Shown here in pieces: positions 7,335-14,513 of a DNA stretch of 24,225 nucleotides. The notes beneath the pieces were generated by a model. That model was not told the origin of the DNA. It saw only the letters and a program-made list of their open reading frames with translations, and ran no database searches. Every line of letters begins with the position of its first letter. Within the stretch, counting starts at the first letter, position 1. Where the stretch lies: contig JACPSA010000005.1 of NCBI GenBank assembly GCA_016193545.1, forward strand, positions 1 through 24,225, in the 5' to 3' direction. This DNA is from Chloroflexota bacterium. Lineage in GTDB: Bacteria > Chloroflexota > Dehalococcoidia > Dehalococcoidales > UBA2162. The position numbers and the translations under genes were made by a program.

Positions 7335-8909
7335 TTAAAGTTTTACCAGTGTCACAGTATGGACACCGGGAATAGACTGTATTTGCCGCTGCTCTTTCTC
7401 CGGTAAAGGCTCATCGAGCGCCAGTATCATTAACGCCTGCCCCCTGGGCTTGAGACGGCCGAGATGCATCGAACTGATGTTGATATTAGCATCACCGGTT
7501 ATCTTGCCCACCGCCCCGATAAGACCCGGTTGGTCCAGATGGTCGCTAAAGAGAAAGTAACCTCCAGTAGGTACAATGTCAATCCAGTAATCATTGACCT
7601 GGACAATGTGCGTTTCACCACGCATGACGGTTATGGCGATAGTAGTCACGCCGGTGCTGGTAGTGACGGCGACGGTAATAAGGCTGGCGTAATTTTCGCA
7701 GGTATCCTCCTTCTGCTCGACCACGGCTAGCCCGCGCCGGGCAGCCACCTTATCGGCATTAACCAGGGTAACCCGTTCCTCGCTAATCCCCTCAAGCAGC
7801 CCCCCCAGGGTAGCCGCCCTGAGAGCTTTGGTATCATAACCGGAAATCTCACCATCATACTTAATCTGAATAGAACTAATCTGTCCCGTAATTAACTGAC
7901 TGAGCAGCTTACCGGCTGTAGTCACCGCCCTGATGAAAGGTATCAGCACCGGAATCGTTTCCGCCGAAATAAACGGGGCATTAACGGCATACCGGGCCGG
8001 CTGCCCTTTGAGCACAGCAACAACCTGCTCGGCAATATCGGTCGCCACCATCGTCTGCGCCTCGGTCGTGGAAGCCCCCAGGTGAGGGGTAACGATAATA
8101 TTAGCCTGCTCAAAAAGCGGGCTGCTGGTCAGCGGTTCCGTACTAAAAACATCGATAGCCGCACCGGCAATTTTCCCCTTTTTCGCCGCCTTAGCCAGTG
8201 CTTCTTCATCAATCAAGCCTCCGCGGGCAGCATTAATGATGCGAACTGTCGGTTTGACCAGAGCCAGTTCTTTAGTACCAATCAACATTTTCGTCTGTGC
8301 GGTTAGCGGTATGTGCAGAGTAATAAAGTCCGATTCTTTGAATAGCTGTTTTAAAGGCACCAACTCAACTTGCAGATTACGAGCATGGTCGACAGAGATA
8401 AAGGGGTCGTAGCCCAGTAGCTTCATCTCCAGACCCCGGGCACGCCTGGCTACCTCCGAACCGACATTACCCAGGCCAACGATACCTAGTGTTTTGCCCT
8501 TGACCTCGATACCAACGAAATCATTCCGCCGCCACGCTCCCGATTTGAGCACAGCATTCGCCTGAGGAATATGTCGGGCGAGAGCGAGCATAAGGCCGAT
8601 AGTATGTTCGGCAGCAGCGATGGTATTACCGGTAGGAGCGTTAACCACGACGATACCCTTGGCCGTGGCCGCTTCGACATCGATGTTATCGACACCGACG
8701 CCGGCCCGGGCGATAACCTGTAGTTTCTTGCCGGCAGCGACCACATCAGCGGTGACCTGACTCTGGCTGCGCACTATCAAGGCTTCGTAATCGCCGACAA
8801 TAGCTATTAGCTCCTCAGGCTTCAGTCCCGGCTTGATGTCAACCTCGACAAAACCACGGAGTATTTCGATGCCCTCTTTACCAAAGGGCTCGGCAACCAG
8901 AACTTTCAT
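7335..8909 (-). CDS. serA: D-3-phosphoglycerate dehydrogenase, long ACT-containing form
   Basis: First enzyme of serine synthesis from 3-phosphoglycerate. It has 524 residues, typical of the long form. The substrate-binding N-terminus has ARAGVGVDNID (68-78). The NAD loop is GIVGLGNVG (142-150), with catalytic Arg229 (AARGGLID), Glu258 (STEP) and His276 (TPHLGAST). An intervening domain (about 320-445) and a C-terminal ACT domain (about 450-524, containing DQPGLIGAVGKITG) follow; the ACT domain suggests possible feedback by serine. The frame is open up to 8945, which would overlap the upstream gene. I chose the ATG at 8909 because MKVLVAEPFG is the family start and GGAGAG sits ahead of it. 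It follows the aminotransferase by 16 bases. Confidence 0.96.
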   Translation of the reverse strand: MKVLVAEPFGKEGIEILRGFVEVDIKPGLKPEELIAIVGDYEALIVRSQSQVTADVVAAGKKLQVIARAGVGVDNIDVEAATAKGIVVVNAPTGNTIAAAEHTIGLMLALARHIPQANAVLKSGAWRRNDFVGIEVKGKTLGIVGLGNVGSEVARRARGLEMKLLGYDPFISVDHARNLQVELVPLKQLFKESDFITLHIPLTAQTKMLIGTKELALVKPTVRIINAARGGLIDEEALAKAAKKGKIAGAAIDVFSTEPLTSSPLFEQANIIVTPHLGASTTEAQTMVATDIAEQVVAVLKGQPARYAVNAPFISAETIPVLIPFIRAVTTAGKLLSQLITGQISSIQIKYDGEISGYDTKALRAATLGGLLEGISEERVTLVNADKVAARRGLAVVEQKEDTCENYASLITVAVTTSTGVTTIAITVMRGETHIVQVNDYWIDIVPTGGYFLFSDHLDQPGLIGAVGKITGDANINISSMHLGRLKPRGQALMILALDEPLPEKEQRQIQSIPGVHTVTLVKL

Positions 8910-8925
8910 AGACCAACTCTCCGGA

Positions 8926-10023
8926 TTACACTGCGGCGCCGACAAAACCGAGTTTGGGTAGCGCCACCTTCAGGGCTTTTATTACCTTTTCAATGTCTTT
9001 TTCGGTTACCCAGCCCAGGTGCCCGATACGGAATATCTTGCCGACCAGATGTGCCTGTCCTTCCGCCAGCTCAATATGGTGCTCCTCCCGGAGGACCTCA
9101 AGCAGCTTCTCGCTGTCCACACCGGCCGGAGAATTTACTGCGGTCACCGTGTTAGAAGCATAATCTTCATCCGCCAGGAGAGATAATCCCAGTGATTTAA
9201 CCCCGCTGCGGGCGGCCCGTCCCACTCTGGCGTGCCGGGCGATGATGTTAGGCAAACCCTCTTTGAGCATCATCTCCAGCGCGACTGACAGTGCAAATAC
9301 TACCGAAACAGCCGGCGTCCACGGCGTTTGTTGTTTGTCTTGATACTTCTTAGCCTGAGTAAAATCCCAGTAAAAGCGGGGCATCTTCGCCACGGCATGT
9401 GCTTTCCAGGCAGCCTGACTGACACTGAGCATCGCCATACCCGGCGGCACCATCCACCCTTTCTGAGAGGCGGTGACGACAACATCGCAGTTCCACTTAT
9501 CCACCGGCAGGTCGATTGAACCCAGACTACTGATAGCATCGACCAGCAACAGTTTATCGTACTCTTTGACCAGTGAGCTTATCGCCGCCAGGTCGTTAGT
9601 TACGCCCGTAGAGGTCTCATTATGGGTAACCATAACCGCTTTGATTTTGGCCTCGGTCTTCAGGGCCTGGCGTACTGCCTCGACATCAACCGGCTTACCC
9701 CAGTCAAAGCGCAGGGGCACCACATCCGCCCCGAACTTCTGGGTGATAGTGATAAAACGCTCTCCGAAGGCGCCACTGGACAGCGCCAGCACTTTATCCC
9801 CCGGCGACAGAGTGTTGACAACAACTGCTTCCAGGCCACCGGTACCCGAACCGGTAAGCAGGAAAACATCATTCTTGGTCTGGAATAACCGTTTCAGATT
9901 GGCAGTTACCGCCTCCATCATCCCCTCGAATTCTTCGCTGCGGTGGTTTATCATCTGCTTGGCCATCGCCTTAAGGACTTCCGGCGGGCAGGGGGTTGGT
10001 CCGGGTATACGTAACTCTTCCAT
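8926..10023 (-). CDS. Class-V aminotransferase, probable phosphoserine or serine/alanine-glyoxylate type
   Basis: PLP-dependent fold-type I aminotransferase of 365 residues. It starts MEELRIPGPTPCPPEVL; IPGPT is the standard opening of alanine-glyoxylate/serine-pyruvate aminotransferases. The TGSGTGGLEA loop (57-66) binds the cofactor phosphate, Asp162 (VDAISSLGS) the PLP ring, and Lys188 (TASQKGWMVPPG) forms the Schiff base. It is the first gene before serA, 16 bases away. This argues that it transaminates 3-phosphohydroxypyruvate in place of classical SerC, as proposed for other anaerobes; that role is inferred. AGGAG precedes the ATG. No serB-like phosphatase is in the window. Confidence 0.9.
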   Translation of the reverse strand: MEELRIPGPTPCPPEVLKAMAKQMINHRSEEFEGMMEAVTANLKRLFQTKNDVFLLTGSGTGGLEAVVVNTLSPGDKVLALSSGAFGERFITITQKFGADVVPLRFDWGKPVDVEAVRQALKTEAKIKAVMVTHNETSTGVTNDLAAISSLVKEYDKLLLVDAISSLGSIDLPVDKWNCDVVVTASQKGWMVPPGMAMLSVSQAAWKAHAVAKMPRFYWDFTQAKKYQDKQQTPWTPAVSVVFALSVALEMMLKEGLPNIIARHARVGRAARSGVKSLGLSLLADEDYASNTVTAVNSPAGVDSEKLLEVLREEHHIELAEGQAHLVGKIFRIGHLGWVTEKDIEKVIKALKVALPKLGFVGAAV

Positions 10024-10059
10024 AGTCAGCTCCTCTACTTTTGATTAGTCTGATTAGTC

Positions 10060-10087
10060 ATTATATCCGAATTAATAACTTTAGCAA
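10060..10087 (-). promoter_or_regulatory. Promoter of the aminotransferase-serA operon
   Basis: On the minus strand a consensus TATAAT (10065-10060) lies 16 bases after TTGCTA (10087-10082). The ATG at 10023 is about 30 bases from the expected start of transcription. No attenuator or riboswitch fits in this short leader. Confidence 0.7.
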
Positions 10088-10125
10088 AGTGGCGTTTACC
10101 CGCTTTTAGTAAGGACTAGGTAGAT

Positions 10126-11328
10126 TTAAGAAAACCTAACATCTATGCTGACAGCTCCTTGTTCAATCAATCTGTTAGCCTCGCCACGGCTTTTGACTTT
10201 CTTCGCTACAACAAGTAGTTTGCTGATGTCAACACTTGTGAATTCCATTTGTTCAGGTGATAAGTCCTTAAAATACAAATTCAAAGGGAGGTATTCTATC
10301 TCCTCTGGTATCTCCCCTTTTTGAACCACCCTCTCAAACTGCGCTTCAGCTTTTCTGGCTGCCTCCTCTGCCGCTAGTCTGGCTGCATTAGCTGTCTCCC
10401 CGGCTTCAGTTGCCGTTTTTTGGCTATGAAGCTGGGTTACAATCTCTCTAGCTAGCCGCTTCTTAAGTATCATTGGATTGATGTTTTCGTTATCAAGCTC
10501 TTGCCTGAATTTCTTTAGTTCCTCATCAGGAATGTCAGTCAACAATTCAAAGTAGTCCACAATAAGGCTATCAGGAATAGACATCACCTTGCCATAGATT
10601 TCATCAGGTGGCTCAGCAACACCAATATAGTTACCCAGGCTTTTACTCATTTTATGGGTGCCATCGGTGCCAACCAGCAGACGGGTCATCAAACATTGCT
10701 GTGGAGTCTGTCCCATCATCGTTTGCAGCTCTCGCCCCAGCAGTAAATTGAACTTCTGGTCGGTCCCACCGAACTCAACATCCGCTTTTACCATTACCGA
10801 ATCGTAGGCCTGGAGCAAGGGGTAGAGCAACTCGGTCACCGCGATGGGCCGCCCGGCAGTGTACCTGGCGTTGAAGTCATCACGGGCCAGCAACTGGGCA
10901 ACAGTAAACTTGCTGGTCAGTTTAATGACATCGCCTAGCGTGAACTTGCCGAACCACTCGCTTTGCCAGGCCACCTCTGTCTTCTTCTTATCGACTATCT
11001 TGAAGAACTGCTGCATATAGGTTTCCGCATTGGTCTTCACCTGCTCCGCGGTCAGCATCGGCCGGGTAACTGAAGCGCCGCTCGGGTCGCCAATCTGAGC
11101 CGTCCAATCACCAACGATAAGCACCACCTGATGGCCCAGTTCCTGGAACTGCCGCAGCTTCCTCAGACCCACCGCATGTCCCAGGTGGATATCAGGGAAG
11201 CTGGGGTCAAAACCCTCTTTCAGGCGCAGCTTCTTGCCCGAACGCAACAGCGCCTCCATCTCCTCTCTGACGATAACCTCGGCTACTCCCCGCCCGAGCA
11301 GATAGCCGGTATCCAGCTTAGCACTCAT
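10126..11328 (-). CDS. tyrS: Tyrosyl-tRNA synthetase with a shortened S4 domain
   Basis: Class Ic synthetase of 400 residues that charges tRNA-Tyr. HLGH is at 48-51 (the HIGH motif), GDWTAQIGDPSG at 73-84, the tyrosine pocket near VEFGGTDQKFNLLLGREL (184-201) and KMSKS at 226-230. An alanine-rich helical stretch (about 305-330) leads to the C-terminal S4 RNA-binding domain. That domain opens normally (ISKLLVVAKKVKSRGEANRLIEQGAVSID), but after SID the family's Gly and the last 25-30 residues are replaced by VRFS and a stop. So the end is cut or frameshifted; I saw no obvious continuation in other frames. Its ATG overlaps the ribF stop by 4 nt (ATGA), so the two are translationally coupled. Confidence 0.95.
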   Translation of the reverse strand: MSAKLDTGYLLGRGVAEVIVREEMEALLRSGKKLRLKEGFDPSFPDIHLGHAVGLRKLRQFQELGHQVVLIVGDWTAQIGDPSGASVTRPMLTAEQVKTNAETYMQQFFKIVDKKKTEVAWQSEWFGKFTLGDVIKLTSKFTVAQLLARDDFNARYTAGRPIAVTELLYPLLQAYDSVMVKADVEFGGTDQKFNLLLGRELQTMMGQTPQQCLMTRLLVGTDGTHKMSKSLGNYIGVAEPPDEIYGKVMSIPDSLIVDYFELLTDIPDEELKKFRQELDNENINPMILKKRLAREIVTQLHSQKTATEAGETANAARLAAEEAARKAEAQFERVVQKGEIPEEIEYLPLNLYFKDLSPEQMEFTSVDISKLLVVAKKVKSRGEANRLIEQGAVSIDVRFS

Positions 11329-12263
11329 ATCTGGTTTTTACTCCGGGAGTTCAGTATCGCAACCCCTTTCTTGATATCTTCGTCTATCTGTCTTTTCAAC
11401 TCTTCGGTGGTATCGAATCGCTTCTCGCCCCGAAGCCTCTCGACAAAATCGATTTTTAGCTCATGCCCGTACAGGTTACCGTTGTAGTTAAGGATATAGG
11501 TCTCCACAGTACGCCCGGAGCCGTCAAAAGTAGGCTGATGCCCGATATTAGTCATCGATTGGTAGACTTTACCATCGACATCGGAGCGGGTAGCATAAAC
11601 GCCATCGGCCGGGAGAGCCTGGTTCGGGTCCGCCTCCAGATTAGCCGTCGGCACCACCAGCTTCGAGCCACGGCCAGCGCCGCTAACTATCCGCCCCTGA
11701 AGACGGAAAGGACGCCCTATCAGGTCGCTCACCCTGCGCACATCGCCAGCAGCCAGAGCCTGTCTGATGGCCGTACTGCTGACGACTTCACCGTTCCTCT
11801 TTAGAGGAGGCACCACGGTGACATTGAATTCCATGTCCTTACCCAACTTGCGCAGGGTATCGATGTCGCCTTCCCGGTTACGGCCCAAAGCAAAATCGGG
11901 ACCGACGACCAGGCCACGCATTCTAAGATATTTCTTTAACAGGCCGACAAACTCAACCATGCTAAGCCTGGCCAACTCGGCAGTGAAGGACAAAACAACG
12001 ACCAGGTCAATACCTTCATTCTTGAGCAGCCTGACTTTCTCATCGACGCTGGTCAAGTACGGCAGTCTGGTTCTGGGGGACAATATCTCTTGGGGATGCT
12101 GCCGGAAAGTTACCACGCCACCCAGTAAATTCTGCTGCCGCGCCTGCTTCATTAGCTGTGAAATCAGATGCTGATGGCCACGATGAACCCCATCGAAAAC
12201 GCCGATAGTCAGCAGCGTATCTCTATCGAGGGATAAATTGCCCAGCTCTTGCTCTACCGGCAT
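11325..12263 (-). CDS. ribF: Bifunctional riboflavin kinase / FAD synthetase
   Basis: Makes FMN and then FAD from riboflavin. 312 residues, the normal length. The N-terminal nucleotidyltransferase domain has GVFDGVHRGHQHLI (21-34), with the HxGH-like motif, and later GPDFALGRNREGD and STAIRQAL. The C-terminal kinase domain (about 185-305) begins GRPFRLQGRIVSGAGRGSKL and carries the PTAN motif, then ADGVYAT and NIGHQPTF. It is the first gene of a two-gene unit with tyrS. There is a consensus -10 box about 110 bases upstream. Confidence 0.96.
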   Translation of the reverse strand: MPVEQELGNLSLDRDTLLTIGVFDGVHRGHQHLISQLMKQARQQNLLGGVVTFRQHPQEILSPRTRLPYLTSVDEKVRLLKNEGIDLVVVLSFTAELARLSMVEFVGLLKKYLRMRGLVVGPDFALGRNREGDIDTLRKLGKDMEFNVTVVPPLKRNGEVVSSTAIRQALAAGDVRRVSDLIGRPFRLQGRIVSGAGRGSKLVVPTANLEADPNQALPADGVYATRSDVDGKVYQSMTNIGHQPTFDGSGRTVETYILNYNGNLYGHELKIDFVERLRGEKRFDTTEELKRQIDEDIKKGVAILNSRSKNQI

Positions 12264-12375
12264 AGCTCTTTCACTCGCACTGGATTAACACCGAAAATAA
12301 GATGCAGAATAGCCATCGCCTGAATAGCCAAAGGGAATCAGAGAACCCCAACCAGTATCTTCCCGTTAAAGTGCC

Positions 12376-12407
12376 ATTATACTATCATAAGCTCATTTTA
12401 GCGTCAA
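12376..12407 (-). promoter_or_regulatory. Probable ribF-tyrS promoter
   Basis: On the minus strand there is TTGACG (12407-12402) and a perfect TATAAT (12381-12376). The spacer is 20 bases, longer than ideal, so one of the two boxes may be off. The rest of the leader (12264-12375) shows no FMN-riboswitch signature that I can recognise. Confidence 0.5.
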
Positions 12408-12481
12408 CCACGAGGTCGTTCGGGATGTTTGCCTTTTCATGCGTACATTTATTCTGGAATTTTTTAAGAATCTATGACTAA

Positions 12482-12655
12482 TTACGATTTATTCAATGGG
12501 GCGCTCCTCATGTTAAGCAACTCTTTGGTTCCGCAGTCAAAGCCCCAATTTGCCTTTAATGCCTTCGGCACACAAACATTTTCGCACTGCAAACACATGA
12601 TACACTCTGTGGAAAGAACCCACTGTCCATTCTTAATATAGACTGAAAAGAAGCC
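12482..12655 (-). pseudogene. 3' remnant of a 4Fe-4S ferredoxin-type protein
   Basis: A 57-codon open stretch on the minus strand with no start codon, bounded upstream by a stop at 12656-12658. It reads FSVYIKNGQWVLSTE, then CIMCLQCENVCVPKALKA, then NWGFDCGTKELLNMR, ending at TAA (12482-12484). The spacing CxxCxxCxxxC is exactly that of a 4Fe-4S cluster site, and the flanking text looks like the end of a membrane-associated or poly-ferredoxin protein. The nitroreductase gene ends only 33 bases upstream, so the 5' part is lost. The Pro that normally follows the fourth Cys is Val here. The alternative is a chance ORF, but the cysteine pattern makes that unlikely. The surrounding AT-rich stretch (12410-12687) holds nothing else I can name. 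Confidence 0.65.
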
Positions 12656-12687
12656 TTAGAAACAAAAAACATCGCTTACCGGCACGC

Positions 12688-13329
12688 TCAGTCTGTTTGT
12701 GCTTCAATCATAATCTCCTGACGACTGAGACGGGGCCGTGGCGGGGGCTGTCCACCTGCGGCATAGCCTAAGGCGACCAGGGCAACCGGAACCAGATTAT
12801 CACCTAAGGAAAAGAGGCGGTTGACTTCAGCCAGTCCGCTGATACGGCTTACCCAGCACGTACCCAGACCCATAGCGGTAGCCATCAATACCAGATGTTC
12901 GATTGCGATATAGCTGTTAGCCTTCAAATGCGATAGGGCGTCCTCAAGAGCCATAGCGCCCATACCTTCCGCAGGTTTACCCTGTCCGGGTTCAACCAGA
13001 TAGTTTGAGCGTCCATCCGCAACCCCTAATTCCACAAGTTCCTGGTGCACTTGCCTGGTAGCCTGCAGCTTGTATCGGTTCAGGTCACCAAAACAAACAA
13101 TCACTACCGGTGCCTCCTGGATAAACCGCTGCCCACGGCACATGCGGCAGAGCTCGTCTTTCTGTTTCTGATTCCTGACTACCAGAAAGCGCCACGGCTG
13201 GCGGTTATGCCCTGATGGTGCCAGCCTGGCAGCCTCAAACATCTGCGCAAGAATATCCTCGGGGACATCATCCTGAGCAAATTTACGGATACTGCGCCTC
13301 ATTTTTATCGCTTCCCATACAGTTAGCAT
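12688..13329 (-). CDS. Nitroreductase family protein
   Basis: FMN-dependent oxidoreductase fold, 213 residues. The N-terminal FMN site is RRSIRKF (11-17), followed by ARLAPSGHNRQPWRFLVV (34-51) and the dimer-interface segment MATAMGLGTCWVS (about 148-160). The C-terminus GDNLVPVALVALGYAAG is typical of the family. A loop near residues 100-130 (GRSNYLVEPGQGKPAEGMG) lies where substrate-specificity inserts occur. Substrate unknown. AGGAGGTAGCG precedes the ATG, a near-perfect ribosome site. It lies 51 bases behind the OmpR-type regulator on the same strand, so it may be read as the last gene of that unit. Confidence 0.9.
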   Translation of the reverse strand: MLTVWEAIKMRRSIRKFAQDDVPEDILAQMFEAARLAPSGHNRQPWRFLVVRNQKQKDELCRMCRGQRFIQEAPVVIVCFGDLNRYKLQATRQVHQELVELGVADGRSNYLVEPGQGKPAEGMGAMALEDALSHLKANSYIAIEHLVLMATAMGLGTCWVSRISGLAEVNRLFSLGDNLVPVALVALGYAAGGQPPPRPRLSRQEIMIEAQTD

Positions 13330-13380
13330 CGCTACCTCCTGAATTGATAACTTATCCTGGCATCTGGCTGCTGCCTGCCA

Positions 13381-14085
13381 TCAACTAATCTTCTGAAAAT
13401 AGTAACCGACTCCCGGTTCAGTGATGATATACTTCGGCAGCGCCGGGTCCGCCTCTAGCTTCTGGCGCAGATGCGAAATGTAAATCCGTATATAATCGAG
13501 GTCATCAATATACTCCCAACCCCACACTTTCTCCAGAAGCTCACGGTGGGTGACAATATGACCTGTCCTCTCCACCAGGAGAGCGAACAGGCGGAACTCC
13601 CTCGGGGTCAGCTTCACTCGCTCTCCCTGCACGGTAACCTTCCGCTCAGCTATATCCACAGTAAGGTAGTCATCAGCGTAGGTAGCCTCCCGTTGCGCTT
13701 CCGCTGCCGGGGGCAGTTCACCACGCCGCAGCACCGCCCTTATCCTAGCCACCAGTTCCCTGTTGCCTACCGGCTTAAAAAGGTACTCATCAGCCCCATA
13801 GTCAAGCCCGCGGACAACGTCTTCTTCAGTCTTCTGCCGACCGGTGAGCATGATGATGGGTACATCGGAAATTTCACGGATGCGCTGGCAGGTCTGCCAG
13901 CCGTCCATCCTGGGCATAACCATATCCAGAAGCACGATATCTGGCTTTTCGGCAAACAAGAGCCGTAGCCCCTCCGGCCCACTGCCTGCCTTCAGCACCT
14001 CATACCCTTGCCGGGCAAGAATCTGGTCGACCAGCCTCTGAAAAATGGGGTCATCATCAATTATCAGAACTTTCTTGTCTGCCAC
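13381..14085 (-). CDS. OmpR/PhoB-type response regulator
   Basis: Two-component output protein. The receiver domain (1-120) has the acidic pair in LIIDDDP, the phosphorylated Asp54 (VLLDMVMP), the Thr of IIMLTG and Lys of FKP. The winged-helix DNA-binding domain (about 138-234) has LTPREFRLFALLVERTG and GVGYYF. The open frame begins at a GTG at 14097. I prefer the GTG at 14085, because it gives MADKKVLIIDDD and has GGAG six bases ahead; the protein is then 234 residues. Either start lies inside the end of the preceding receiver gene, so the two are translationally coupled. Likely partner is the kinase at 14514-16358. Confidence 0.93.
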   Translation of the reverse strand: MADKKVLIIDDDPIFQRLVDQILARQGYEVLKAGSGPEGLRLLFAEKPDIVLLDMVMPRMDGWQTCQRIREISDVPIIMLTGRQKTEEDVVRGLDYGADEYLFKPVGNRELVARIRAVLRRGELPPAAEAQREATYADDYLTVDIAERKVTVQGERVKLTPREFRLFALLVERTGHIVTHRELLEKVWGWEYIDDLDYIRIYISHLRQKLEADPALPKYIITEPGVGYYFQKIS

Positions 14086-14491
14086 TGCTATCTCCACTAA
14101 GGCCAGAGATTATTTCCGGTCGCTGGCACAGCATTTCAGCAATCATTTCCGGTAGCTTACGGGTATCAATCGGTTTTGGCAGATACAGATTACACCCGGC
14201 CTCGATAACCTTTTCCCGGTCCCCCTTCATAGCATAGGCGGTGACACCGATGATTGGGGTACGACTAAATGCCGGGACTTCCCTGAGCTTCCGGGTCACC
14301 TCAAGTCCATTCATTCCGGGCAACTGTATGTCCATGATAATGAGGTCCGGCTGCTCTCTCCTGGCCGTATCCAGTGCCTCCTCTCCATTAGTCGCCTTCA
14401 GTAAAATGTAATTCTCACCCCTGAGCGTCATCTCCATCAGCCTCATATTCTGGGGATTATCCTCTACAATCAGAATCTTCTCTGCCATCAT
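14057..14491 (-). CDS. Receiver-only response regulator (DivK-like)
   Basis: 144 residues, of which the first 125 form one CheY-like receiver with no output domain. Acidic pocket in ILIVEDNP, phosphorylated Asp54 (LIIMDIQLPGMNGLEV), Thr/Ala switch in GVTAYAM and Lys in YLPKPID. The MDIQLPGMNGLE wording is typical of DivK-type and hybrid-kinase-derived receivers. The tail after 125 (ISGLSGDSSGRQESSDN) is low-complexity and likely disordered. It is 22 bases behind the kinase, overlaps the next regulator, and has AGAGG before the ATG. It probably acts as a second phosphate acceptor, or as a protein-interaction switch. Confidence 0.93.
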   Translation of the reverse strand: MMAEKILIVEDNPQNMRLMEMTLRGENYILLKATNGEEALDTARREQPDLIIMDIQLPGMNGLEVTRKLREVPAFSRTPIIGVTAYAMKGDREKVIEAGCNLYLPKPIDTRKLPEMIAEMLCQRPEIISGLSGDSSGRQESSDN

Positions 14492-14513
14492 CGCTGCCTC
14501 TTTCCAAGCATGG

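Noticed and set aside
12264..12375. FMN riboswitch before ribF
   Set aside because: The leader is short and I could not find the conserved RFN-element helices in it.
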